Assembly: GCA_035582835.1 (NCBI GenBank)
Contig: JAYKAV010000112.1
Span: forward strand, 2,115,304-2,179,303
From: Phoebastria nigripes
Taxonomy: Eukaryota; Chordata; Aves; Procellariiformes; Diomedeidae
Direction of reading: 5' to 3'
DNA: 64,000 bases
Shown here: in pieces, positions 1 to 10,752 of the stretch
How positions within the stretch are numbered: the stretch's first letter is position 1
Layout of the letters: each line of letters begins with the position of its first letter
The notes under the pieces: model-generated
Told to the model about the DNA's origin: nothing
The model's input: only the letters and a program-made list of their open reading frames with translations
The model's database searches: none
Program-made: the position numbers and the translations under genes

Positions 1-265
1 CTCTCTTTTTGTCGTTAATGTATTTGTAAAAACATTTTTTGTTGTCTCTAACGACAGCGGCCAGATTGCGTTCTAGCTGGGCTTTTGCCTTTGTGATTTC
101 CTCTCTACATGACCTGACGAGATCCCTGTACTCTTCTTGAGTCGCCTGCCCCTTCTTCCACAAGTGGTAAATGCTCCTTTTTTTCCTGAGTCNCAGGAAG
201 AGCTCCCGGTTCAGCCAGGCCGGTCGTCTTCCCCGCCCGTTCTTCTTACAGCACATGGGGACAGC
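1..265 (-). mobile_element. CR1 LINE, internal ORF2 fragment, cut by the left window edge
   Basis: Read on the minus strand, positions 265 down to 1 give one uninterrupted CR1 ORF2 frame from the linker between endonuclease and reverse transcriptase. Recognisable stretches in order are QAVPMCCKK, GRRPAWLNREL, IYHLWKKGQATQEEYRD, VRSCREE, KAKAQLERNLAAVV and, at the very edge, DNKKCFYKYIND. CR1 encodes the enzymes for its own target-primed insertion. This copy is 5' truncated, the normal fate of CR1, with homology stopping sharply near 265 on the plus strand. The reverse-transcriptase half and the 3' end lie outside the window to the left. There is no stop in the visible frame and one ambiguous base at 193, which suggests a fairly young copy. 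The family assignment rests on my memory of the CR1 protein. The subfamily is not determined. Confidence 0.9.
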
Positions 266-660
266 CTGCGGATGTACGGATTCAGCAAGGCCCTGGCTTT
301 CCCCAGGCACAGCTGCCAGCAACTTCTCCTCAAGAGAGAGGCCGTGGCCCCCGGGGAGCAAGGTCTGAACACGGAGCAGGGAGGGCGCAGGGAGGAAGCA
401 TCGCTCCTGGCCCCTCACCAGGGCTGCGCAAGCACCTGCAGGCTCTGGCCGCAGAGGACAACGGGCACGCCTGGACGACAGACCTCCCAGACCTGGTTAT
501 ACCTCAAAGGTCTCTTTGCCCCGAACAGCTGGCGGCATGTCCGAAATTTTCAGCAGAGGGCATATTTTACCTTGCAGGCTTTCGCTGCTCAAACACTTCT
601 CTCTGGTTTTCCAGGAATAGAACAACTCGATGATCATTCCTCCCCCTCAGCTCTCATGGG
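266..660. other. GC-rich unassigned segment next to the CR1 break
   Basis: Immediately past the CR1 5' break the sequence stays GC-rich and rich in CpG and CAG-type words until roughly 520, then grades into AT-rich DNA. A 180-codon open frame covers 137-679 on the plus strand, but its first third is antisense CR1 and the rest matches nothing I recognise, so I do not call it a gene. It may be the pre-insertion locus, another repeat or a rearranged CR1 flank. Confidence 0.3.
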
Positions 661-3600
661 TGACCTACATTATTCATAATTATTTCTTGACTTGTGTGTT
701 TGCAAAACAAATAACAGAAACCATGAAGAGTAATGAAACCTGATATGCAAGAGGACATTGAAATAGATACACATAATAGATACACACAAAATACAATGGT
801 ATCNTTCTTTTTAATTGAACTTTGTGGGAAGTGAGTGAACTATTCCTCTAACAATCTCTTGCAGCTCCAAGTGTAAAATCAGTTAAGTAGCTAAATAAGC
901 ACGCTGCTGGCATGGCTGCATCATGACAGACAGACTCGCCTGTGAAAACAATCCTGGGAAGAAGCTGATCATTTTTTTTAGTGGTACAATTCATCAGTAA
1001 CTGAAGCATAATCAGCTGTGACTGGCTGAGGAACCTGCCTGCATGCAATTTAGGAATTCTGGTTAATTATATAAAATCGCTCAATATTTAATGCCTCGAC
1101 GTGTAATGAATCAGCCATGAACTAGCTAAGTCCTTTGTAAATTACTGCCCACTGTCTGGAAGATGAGCCCATAGATAATGAAAGACAGAAGTTAACTGAA
1201 ATATTTAGGGTTTGGATGAACTCTACAGTCAGACCCGCCCCAAAAAAATAAAGAAGAACACTTTGGTCCTTATCTGGAAACAGGAGTGGGAGTGGGAGAC
1301 ACCTGAAAAATTCCCAAAGAGGAAAACAGGGTGTACATTACAGAGCAGGGCTGGCAGAAACAAAAGGAATTTTGGGGCAAGCGAGTAAGAAAAGGGACAT
1401 GCTTTCATTGCTGATTTGGCTGTGGGAGCAGCTGAGGAAAGAGAAACCAACCGCAGGGAGGAGGAAGAAAGGGGTGATGGCTGGCAGGAGACACCAGTTG
1501 CAGAAGGGGATGCTGCCAGGGTAGGAGAGNGCGGAGGGCTGTGGGTTTGTACCTCCAGCCGTGAAGGTGGGTTCATACCATCAGAAGGGAGCTGTGCCAC
1601 TCCTCATCCACCCCGGAGCCAGGTTCAGCTCCCTAGTGTCTGTGCTGAGAAGAAATGCTACAGACCCCGAGGAAAACCAGAGAGCTCAGTTGCACCTAGA
1701 CCAAGGAAAAATTAAGGAATGGGTAGATGTAGCACCTGTGGACTCAAACACAAAAGCGTGGTGGACATCAGGGAGCTCAACTGGGGTTACGAGGCTGGGG
1801 AGGATGGCCTTTGCCATCTCTCACCTCATTAGCAGGAGCAAACAAACGTTCAGTTACTAAACTAGAAGAATTTAATGTTCCATGCAATTTAAATTCTCAT
1901 TCCTCAAGATCATTAACAGTTTTCTGCAGGATAGAAAACTAAGCTCCATTTCTACACTGTACTATCAAGTTATTTTTGATTGCATAACAATGATTTTGAG
2001 CATACTGTCACTATAGAAACTAGTGCTAAAGGAAGTTCTTTTGCTCTATTTTCCCACTAGAGAAAGCAAAGAAAATGCTCACTTTATTAGCTGGTAGAAA
2101 TGGATGTAGTTACATTTAAATATTTTCCTCCTGCTCCTCTTCAACCACTTTTGTATTTGACAATATTGCCTTCAAAAAAGCTTTCATTATCTTCATTTAA
2201 GACTGGGGTTTTCCCTTTTCCCCCTGCAGGTTGTTCTGTTTGTATGCCTGTGTGTGACCGTGCTTGTGTGTGTCATGAGTAACAGAGTAACAGACACCGC
2301 AAACAAAAATCAACACAAAATCCTTTTAGATTGAAGCTGAAGTTGTCTAAACACATTGTTAAACAACATGCACTTTTGGACATGGGAAATCCCAAGATAA
2401 TGTTCTTTCCACAAAGCTTAAGTTTGTCTTCATGCATAATACACAATGCAGTCAAGATGAGTAATGGCTTAGGAGCAGAATAAAACTGAGGAAATCACAT
2501 CTTAAATTCTGATATTACTACGCTTAGTATAGTAATATCTAGATGCTCCAAGCCCCTTCCCCCCACCCCGTTGTGCCCCCAGTTGCGCTAGAGTCTATAC
2601 CTATACATTGTAAATATATTTCTGGCTTCTACAATTTTTTTATTTCAGTATACAAGGACTTTGGAATGATTCTGCCATTCAGGTACCTCACACTACCTAA
2701 AATGTGAGCACAGCCACTGTTTCTCCTTGCTGCCCCTTTTGTGAGGAAAGCCTGCCTGTTTTGTGAAGGAGGTGCTCTGACCCGTTTCCANGCAGATCTA
2801 AGCACCTTGTTGGCTGCTCCTGGCACTGCAGCTCTCTTGGACCCGACGCGGAGGACGGTCAGGAGGAAGGTGTGAGAGCAGGCAGGGGTGCCAGGAGAGC
2901 CTGCGCTACGGCAGGCACGCCGGCTGGGTGGTCAGCCCCATGGGAAGGCTGATGGTCACGGCTGAAAGGCCACACACCACCCCTTCTTCAACTGCCTCTC
3001 AGCTGCGGCTGACGAAACAAGCACTCCTGATTCACTCTCCGGCAAAGCCAAACAGACCTTAATCCACCAGTGCTTTGCACACAGCGTCCAAGCGCCATAA
3101 ACCACATGATCAGAGCCCAGCTGAGAGGCAAAGTGCTCACCTAGGCATTAGTTTGGGCACAGGAACAACCAGGGGGCAAATCCCTGAGTCAAATACACCC
3201 AAAATGTAGCTGTTGCTCCATGCGCAGATCCCCTCCCAACCCACTGCATAACAGAGCATACAGATTCTGTGTGGACATGTGGGCAACATTGATCAGCAAG
3301 GATTTTATTCAAAAGCAATTGTCAAAGAGACACTGACTGAGGAGGCATATTTACCTTCTTTGTGTGTCACATCTGTGAATGAATGAAGACTGACTGGAAG
3401 TGAACACAATTTCAATAACTCAGACTTCCAAAGATCAACTTCCCCATTTTTTATACCAACAGTAAATCTTTTAAGATCAAGAAGTTCAACAAATGTAGAG
3501 CCACTCTAGCACTATACAAACATCAAACGATGTCTAAGGCAATAAGAAGGAGCTGATGAGCAGCAGCGAATGTGCTTGCCTCCTTCCAACAGCCAGTCCT

Positions 3601-6070
3601 GGGTGATATTATCAAGATAGTTCAGAGTTGATCCGTTTAATGCCACAGACAGATGTAATCAGTTTGACTTTGGTTTCCAAAACGCTTAGGTCAATAGAAG
3701 TCCCTCAATCTTCCTTAAGTCTTCCTGGGGGCATCTGCAGCATTTGCAACTTTATTATGCTTTTTGCTTTCTGTTATTTTACAGGTTTCCCTTCCTTTAC
3801 ATAGAATTTTCATGTTCACAGAGGACTGAGACAACACAAGGAAATAGTGCGGACCACTTGCTACCAAAGTAGATTGCTACTTCCAGGTACATCTGCACTG
3901 AGTGAAGGACTCAGAGTTGACTTGAGCAGGAGAAAAGAAGAGATTAGGTTGTGCGATCATGTAGTTATACCATTTTATGTAATACAGAAAACTGCATTGC
4001 ACCGGTTGATATATAGAAGAGTGCTTTAAGCATCTGTAGTGCTTTACGGTAGACAGTACAAGAAATTCAATGGCCTACTGAAATTCAATAGAAATGTATT
4101 CTTTATTCACTACTAATATCCTGCCAATAACACATATAGAATAAGAAAATGCTAGCCTGAGAATTACAGAGCCTTCTTAGCTCCAGGAGCAAATTAGTGA
4201 TGAAACACACCAATTTGGTCCTAACAGATTTTTTTTAACAATGTTTTGGAATAATTTTTTTAATAATGTTCTGAATCTGAAAGTAGCGATGCTTCACTAA
4301 AAATTTGGTTAAAGAAAATTTAATCTACAATGTCACAGACAATTTTCCAAGCTCCCTCTATGACGTTCATCTATACTGCTCCCACTGAAGCTAAATGAAT
4401 GTCTTGGTCTTTGTATAGAATTTACACAGGTGGAAAAGGAAGGCAAAGTGAGGCTAAGTTGATAAAACAATGCATAATTATTTGCACTGGTATAAATGAC
4501 TTCAGAAGGCACAAGACATCAAGATACTAGCTATGCAGTCTATACAGTTTGTCAGAGTTGAAAGATTTATTGTTGTGACTCCAGAATAAAAATATTTTAT
4601 GATTATAGGATGCTGAATATTAAGTATTTTACCACTCACAGACAACACTAGACTACTATAAGCTGAATGTGCATGGAATGAATAAAGTATTTTATGCTGT
4701 AAAATAATAACAAATATTCATAAATCAATGGGAATTGCACTCTTGCAGTTAATGGACTACTACCTGGGATTTCTTACTTGTGTGCACCACAACTCCTGCA
4801 GATCATTTGTTCTTGCACAAATGGATATGTTACCAAGCATTATACAGCTACCCAAGCCAACAGCATTTTATCATGATTAGCACTTGTACCAAATAAAAAA
4901 AAAAACCACTAGCATAACACTAATGCTGTGCTTTTAAACAAAAGCTAAGGAAATCTGCAGGAAAACCATATTTGTTCCTAGGCAGTGCTATTTTCTATTA
5001 CCTGTTTGTGCACACTGACATTTTCTTTTTGAAAATTGTTTTAATAGAGCCCAAAGTAGCAATTTAAAACTGTAATGCACAAATCTAAATAGAGCTGAAA
5101 ATACCCCGAGGCGTTCACCNAGGAGGAGGCTTTTCAAAATCAAATGATATGCCTTTGGCAATCAGAACATCAACAGGTTGAACTCAATGAAAGAGGACAA
5201 TAGCAAATGACGGGCAGGGGATGGCAGAGCTCCCTCCAACTGAAATTGAATTTGACTGAGGAGTGATGGGGTGATGTAGCTGGAAACACACTTCCATCAT
5301 AATCAAAGATCGTAACAGGCAATCACAGCAAGCCGTGGTGCTGCACTTGGAAGGCACAATTACAGGAATACCTGGAAGTGAAAGCAATGTGGTGTTCAGT
5401 AAAAGACTACACAGAGAAAACACAGATACTGAGTTCAGAGCTGAAAAGTAGTGCTATTTTGTTGAACAGCAAGAATCTAATGCTGATCCTTCTAGGGTTA
5501 GGAACTCAAAACATATACTGGCTCTCAGATTTTGCCTTGTAAAATTTACTAAGAACCTGCACTTGCGAAACAGCTCAGCATCAAAAGAATGGGGGATGAT
5601 GAATCATTTTACTGCACCCATTCTTCTGTTAAAATATGTACAGCATCAAGAGAAAAAAAANATATAAGGAAGAATTTCATATCATTACACTTCTACCCCT
5701 TCCACGATTGAGTATTTTTAGAAATATTCTGAAATAGAAAAAGTCTATTCAGGATGTAAATGTTTACATTTAAAGTTCTTCTTTCAAATATGGCTTCGTA
5801 CTATCAATTTACTACTCTCTAACAAAGTCTACAGGTTCAGAAGCTTAGTTTTGTTTCAGGATTTGTGTTAATTTTGTTCCTTCCTCAGTCACTGGGGTTA
5901 CACAACACACAAAAAACATCAGGAATGCTTCTTTTTATCCAGAGGCATGCTGAAAGGAAAATGGTTCATAGAAAGCCAGCAGAAATCTTTCCATTTTTGT
6001 TTTTATTGAAGGAAAGATTTTCTTTAGACAAAGTGAAGTGTTTTAATGCCTTCAACGAATGGCAGGGTTT
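661..6070. other. Gene-free stretch, mostly AT-rich
   Basis: No coding gene, RNA gene or clear repeat was recognised. Two patches are GC-richer than their surroundings. One at about 1410-1640 is purine-rich (GGAGGAGGAAG-type) and gives two overlapping 99-codon open frames with no familiar domain. The other, about 2780-3010, is rich in G and C with several CpGs. Both could be old repeat pieces or regulatory DNA, and I cannot assign either. The remainder, notably 3011-6070, is unremarkable single-copy-looking DNA with isolated ambiguous bases. Confidence 0.5.
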
Positions 6071-6347
6071 GGAGAAAATGGAGCCAGATTCTTCTTGGAG
6101 TACAGTGGCAGGACAAGAAGAAACAGGTACAAGTTGCAGCAAGGAAGTTTCTGGTTAGATGTTAGAACAACCATGTGAGTGTCAAGCACTGGAATAGTCT
6201 GCAAAGAGAGGTTATCAGAGATATAAAAAATTTGAGTGGGCAACAGCTTGAGCAACCTGGTGTAAGTTGTCCCTGCTTTGAATGGTGGGTTGGACCAGAT
6301 GACCTTCAGAGGCCCCTTCCAGTCCATGTAATAATTCTACAGTATGA
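6071..6347 (+). mobile_element. Old CR1 LINE 3' end (degraded)
   Basis: The plus strand follows the C-terminal end of CR1 ORF2 and its 3' UTR. In order it shows the GGAGAAAATGGAGCCAGATT segment, GGACAAGAAG (from the conserved DRTRGN codons), TCAAGCACTGGAATAG (from the KHWNRL codons), and the 3' UTR words GGTTGGACCAGATGACCTTC and GGCCCCTTCCAGT. A block of ORF2 is missing between about 6150 and 6180, where the conserved IRK.FFT codons should be. The tail near 6335 has lost the usual octamer repeat. Frame and tail decay make this an older insertion than the copy at 39440. It sits in otherwise gene-free DNA and has no coding capacity. Confidence 0.85.
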
Positions 6348-7352
6348 GGTTACCAGATACAAGCTAGACACAACTATAACTGAAGCTGGCTTCAGAACAA
6401 AGGAATTAAACATGTTTTCTTTAAAGCAAACAGCAGGGAAAAAAGTGACATTTCTACATAGCTCGGAACTTGTTTTCTAGTTTGCTTTGATACCAAATTC
6501 CGAATAAGTTTACCATTTGTGATTACAATAAAAACATAATTCCGTAATTCCACGGAATACTGTTCCTTCAAAATTCATTTAACTAGCTCTGCTGTTTTGA
6601 TTACTATTCCTTTGAAACAATAATTAATTTTATTTAAAAGCTACAGTTTTTTCAAAGTAACCAGTGATTTGTGACACCTTCATGTTGTGGTTCTGATGAG
6701 AGATACCCTAATAGGCTTTGATTTTCAAAAAAGATGAAGAAAATCACCACCAGAAGATTAGCTCCATTTATAGTGCTTCTGTTTTCGATCCAGAGGTCTT
6801 TTTTTTAATAATCCTGGCCAAGCAGACTATGAAACAACATGATTATCCTTCCTCCTACCTTGCAGTATTCCTTGCCTTTGCTATTAAAGGTGTTGTCTGG
6901 AGTTCTATTTGGAGAAATATCTACTCTGGTAATGAATGATTTGTCTAAATTCACAGTTTCTTGTTAGGATCACTACAAGTCATAAAATTCAGGCAGCCAA
7001 TATAAGACTTGACTGGCCTTCTTCAGGCCCTAGAAAAGCATTTTCTCCAAGCATGTCTGAACATTCAGGATAACGTAATGTGAATGAGTCATCATGATTT
7101 TGAGATTCAGATCCTTTTTCTTCCATCTCCAGTAAAATCCCAGGAGCAAAATATATGTTTTGTTAGGAAGAAATTAAACGTCTCTTTTGCTGGAAGTTAG
7201 AGATCTGCTTTCCACATGGTTTTCTTCTCACTTTCCCCCAAAAGAACACAAGTTACACAAAATGTACATTTACGTCACTTCTGCATAGAGAAGTGTCTGT
7301 ATTACATATTATAGGGACAATAACCTGCCCCAGAAGGAAACTAGTATCATTT
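6348..7352. other. Gene-free AT-rich stretch
   Basis: No gene, RNA or repeat was recognised. There are only short chance open frames, such as 73 codons at 6718-6939, without domains. Confidence 0.5.
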
Positions 7353-7395
7353 TGAACCAGAGTGTTCTCACCTCAGCTGAACCAGAATGTTCTCA
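7353..7395. repeat. 18-bp direct repeat, two copies 25 bp apart
   Basis: TGAACCAGAGTGTTCTCA at 7353-7370 recurs at 7378-7395 with one difference (G to A at the tenth base). It is a local duplication with a 7-bp spacer, adjacent to a second, independent duplication at 7423. Confidence 0.85.
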
Positions 7396-7422
7396 GAGCA
7401 ATTCCAGAAATCTCCAGAAAGT

Positions 7423-7464
7423 TACAAATTAAAAATTCTTGTGTACAAATTAAAAGTTCTTGTG
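7423..7464. repeat. 21-bp perfect-phase tandem duplication
   Basis: The 21-bp unit at 7423-7443 is immediately followed by a second copy at 7444-7464 that differs at one base (A versus G at the thirteenth position). Both start TACAAATTAAAA and end TTCTTGTG. It has no coding meaning and looks like a replication-slippage or end-joining duplication that has since acquired one substitution. Confidence 0.9.
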
Positions 7465-7790
7465 AACCTAACAAACTCCAGAGCTGGGAAGTCAAAAAGA
7501 TCTGGCAAGAACTGAGTTACCTGCAGCTAAACGGCAAGTGGATGGTGTAACTCTAAAAAAAATTAAAATTGTGCTTTGAGACTGTTGTAGGCAAAAAAAA
7601 AAAAAATTGTGAATGCTTATAGACAACAGATAATTGGATGTATGGGGGGAGGTAAATGTTCAAAACTGAACTTTTGAACTCTCAAGTACATGTGTGCAAC
7701 TTGCTATGTGCAACCTGTATGGGCTGGTAAATTTTGATAATACCAGGTCTAAACAGAAGTGCTGTATCCTGAATCCTCCAATTAATAAAG

Positions 7791-8290
7791 AGACATGAGA
7801 CAGTACCGCCAATTAGGAAGCTGATCATGCCTTGTAATTCTGGGAAAGCTGGGGGCCAGCAGCTAAAAGAAGGGCTAAAAGGTGAAGATCCTCAGTGGAG
7901 GAAAGATCCTGGAGGTGGGGGAAGATCATGGAGATCAGGGAGGTGCGTGGAAACAAATGCCGGGGACCCCCAGGGACCTGGCCACTAACAGCTGAGACAG
8001 GTCACTAACAGCTGAGGAGCTGCACAGCACAAACTGACACAACTTTCTGTCCCACCTTCCCAGACCAGCAGCCACCTCCCCGCTGGGGAGGGAAGCTGAG
8101 ACTTGTCGAATACAGCGCTGAAGGGGGTGCAAGTGATTGCATGAGACAATCAAATGTAATCTTGCTGGTTTTTAAATAACCCCCAGTATCCAGATCCTCT
8201 ATGGGTTGTTTTTCACTCTGTCTCACCCATGGCAGGGACCAAAAATAATAACTGATACAGGCAGCTAGCAACACTGCCTGCAAAATGGAA
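7791..8290. other. GC-richer block with internal short repeats, unassigned
   Basis: This block is GC-richer than its surroundings. CACTAACAGCTGAG occurs at 7983 and again at 8003. AGATCCT/AGATCAT words recur four times between about 7887 and 7940 in a G-rich, purine-biased context. Minus-strand open frames of 72 and 92 codons overlap here but have no familiar domain. The composition and sharp edges would fit an old LTR or another repeat, but I see no terminal TG/CA pair with matching target duplications, so the nature is left open. Confidence 0.35.
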
Positions 8291-10723
8291 GGTCTCTATC
8301 TTATCCTCAGTTATCTTGTTCTTCACATCATGATACCCCTCAGGCTATGTAGCTATGCAGCAATGTAGCGAGACACAATACTCTATAGTGCACAGATCAC
8401 ATTGCCTTGTGTGCAATGTAATATCCAAGGCAATTCCCCACTTTCTGTAGCTGATCTGCACTCAGCAATGAGGATATTTCCATTTATGCAAGGAGAAATC
8501 ACAACCACAGGTAATCGGCTGCACCTCTTTTTTGAGATACATCGCTGGCATCAATTTAAGTTAATAGTTTTCTTACAAAAGGAAACCAATTGTTCTGCAG
8601 TGGCACTGCTTTAAGACATGCAGAAAAACAGCAACACTAAGCAAGAGTCAACGGGAGAAATAAAGAAGAAAGGGGGAAAACAAAAATACAAGTCTTCAGA
8701 GGAATAATGGAAGATGGCATGTAGAAAGTCCGTCCTTCCATTTCCATAAGTGCAAGTTGGTCAAATATACTTGTTCAACTATTATCTTATCTGAAGTAGC
8801 CAATAAAAGCACTACCTATAAAGGGTGAAAAAGGTCAGACAGAACTGAAAAGGATTTAGAAGTAATTGAACCTGGTCTCTGTACCAGGACTTCATGATTT
8901 TTTCAGGTACTAAGATCAAATAATTTTAACGTGTAGTATAGAGAGAACAGCATTTACACATGCAAACACCATCACCTATATTAATTAATGTTACTCAGAC
9001 TCAGAAGTTAGTGTTCTCTTTTCCTTCATTTTTTTCCCATTTGTGACAGAGTTTAACTGGCACATAAATGAATCCACTGGGAAGCCAAGCTGAATGGCTA
9101 CTGTTGACCTTTCTGATTAATTAGATATGTTAGCCAATTAGATATGTTACAACTTCACAATTTACTTCTTGTATCAAACACAGCCTCCACTCCTGAAGGT
9201 ATAGTTCTGGCAGTTGCCACTAAGTGTCACTGTTCACATAGCCTCAAAAGCCATATTAGCGTGCAAATAAAAGCTGGGCTGGGGGAGGACCCTCTATGGT
9301 TGGGTGGGTTTAGGTGTAGAAGGCTCTCGGGTGACANTCTCATGTCACCGTAGTCAGCTACTGACAATGTTGCAAGCTGGGGCTGCTTCCCATTCCAGTT
9401 CACAGACTGGGATCTGCTGGGACACAATGATGAGAAAGGATCATAGTTGTTGCAGGAAAGTACAAACATTGGCTACCAAGTGGTGAGCAAGAACGCTAAC
9501 ATACACAAGAAACTTGAGGTGAGATACGTGAGGTTCAGTAAGGAACAGCGCCTCACACCACCTCTCTGTTGTAACCAACTGCGAGAACATTTCTAGCCTG
9601 TTTCAGAGGAAAGTCAAACAGGTTAGCTGAAAACACCAGTCATCATCATCCTGCTAAATAGCAGGACCCAACTGTGCACTAATTTCGATAAAAAACCCAG
9701 CAGCTTGCTGAGGCAAATAGGCCAAGCTTTTCTTGGCAACAGGGTTCATGTGCATTAGCAGATTCTGTTCTGTGAGTTGAATTAATTCCTAGAAACCAGA
9801 TATAAACTAGAAAAAATGACATTAATGCTGTTTGACCATCTAATTTCAGAACTGGTATGTGTGTGAACACAAATCACATTTACAATGCACCAAAACCACA
9901 TACCACCAACTTCTCTACTACAGAGTCACTGTATCCATCTTTCCTCACTTAGAAACAGCACAGGTGTCCGTAAGGCCAATAATAATGGTGGAGAAAATAA
10001 TATTACCTCTGATACACACAATGGTACAGAGATTTTGTTTGGACCATTTTTCAAGACACCTTGGACTAACAGAACCTGTTGAGCAGTGCTGGGTCTACTT
10101 ACAAAGACCTGACAGCCAAGAGCTGTCTTACTCACTAGGATTTGCACTGGAATTTCTCTTAATACCTTTTACTTTAACTCCATGCTCTTCAGAGCTGACC
10201 ATTCTTTCCATTCGTTCATGGTTTATGCCAGGACAACATGTGTTACTGACAATGACACGTGAAAATAACCAGTCCCACTGGGGTAACCAATAACATTGGA
10301 GTAGTTTCAGTTTGAGCTGTCTTAATGTCTTGTCTCCTTTACACATTAGTAATTTAATAAAGCAGAAAAAATATCTTGCCATTTCAACTGCCAGACAATC
10401 CATTTGCTCTGCAGAAGCTATGTTGCAGTCAGCATCTCTATACCAATATAGAAATAGCTGTCTAGGAACAGGAACCCTTTCAATCTCTTNCAGCTTCCTC
10501 ATTTCTCACATTTTGGCCTCTGTATTAATATTTATGAAAGCCTTATTTTTGGTAGGTAGTAAAGTCCCATTTCATAGTATGAAACTAAGTAGTTCTGGGT
10601 CATTTTGTGCATCTATTGCCAATGAAGTACAACACTTACAACAATACCCAAATATTACTTCAGCTTTTATATAGCATGTCCCTAATCTCTGAAATATTCT
10701 CTAACTCCATAGTTCCATTGCTC
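8291..10723. other. Gene-free stretch
   Basis: AT-rich DNA without recognised genes. A 14-bp direct repeat (AATTAGATATGTTA) lies at 9119-9132 and 9136-9149. The longest open frame, 144 codons at 9859-10293, has no domain I recognise, and a 124-codon frame overlaps its end on the other strand. Confidence 0.45.
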
Positions 10724-10752
10724 TATTTAGACACAGTTTGTGTGTCTAAATA
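10724..10752. repeat. Perfect 12-bp inverted repeat, 5-nt loop
   Basis: TATTTAGACACA at 10724-10735 is exactly complementary to TGTGTCTAAATA at 10741-10752 across the loop GTTTG. It could form a cruciform or hairpin. There is no T-run or gene end that would make it a terminator. Confidence 0.9.

Noticed and set aside
137..679. 180-codon open frame
   Set aside because: Its first part is antisense to CR1 ORF2 and the rest has no recognised domain. GC-rich sequence lengthens chance frames.
1561..1860. Possible exon or retroviral gag/env piece in a GC-richer patch
   Set aside because: The translation has no motif I can tie to any family, and no flanking LTR or splice-bounded conservation is visible.
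9859..10293. 144-codon open frame
   Set aside because: Not recognisable. A 124-codon frame overlaps its end on the other strand, typical of chance frames in a stop-poor patch.
10724..10752. Transcription terminator
   Set aside because: The DNA is vertebrate nuclear, there is no gene ending here, and no T tract follows the hairpin.
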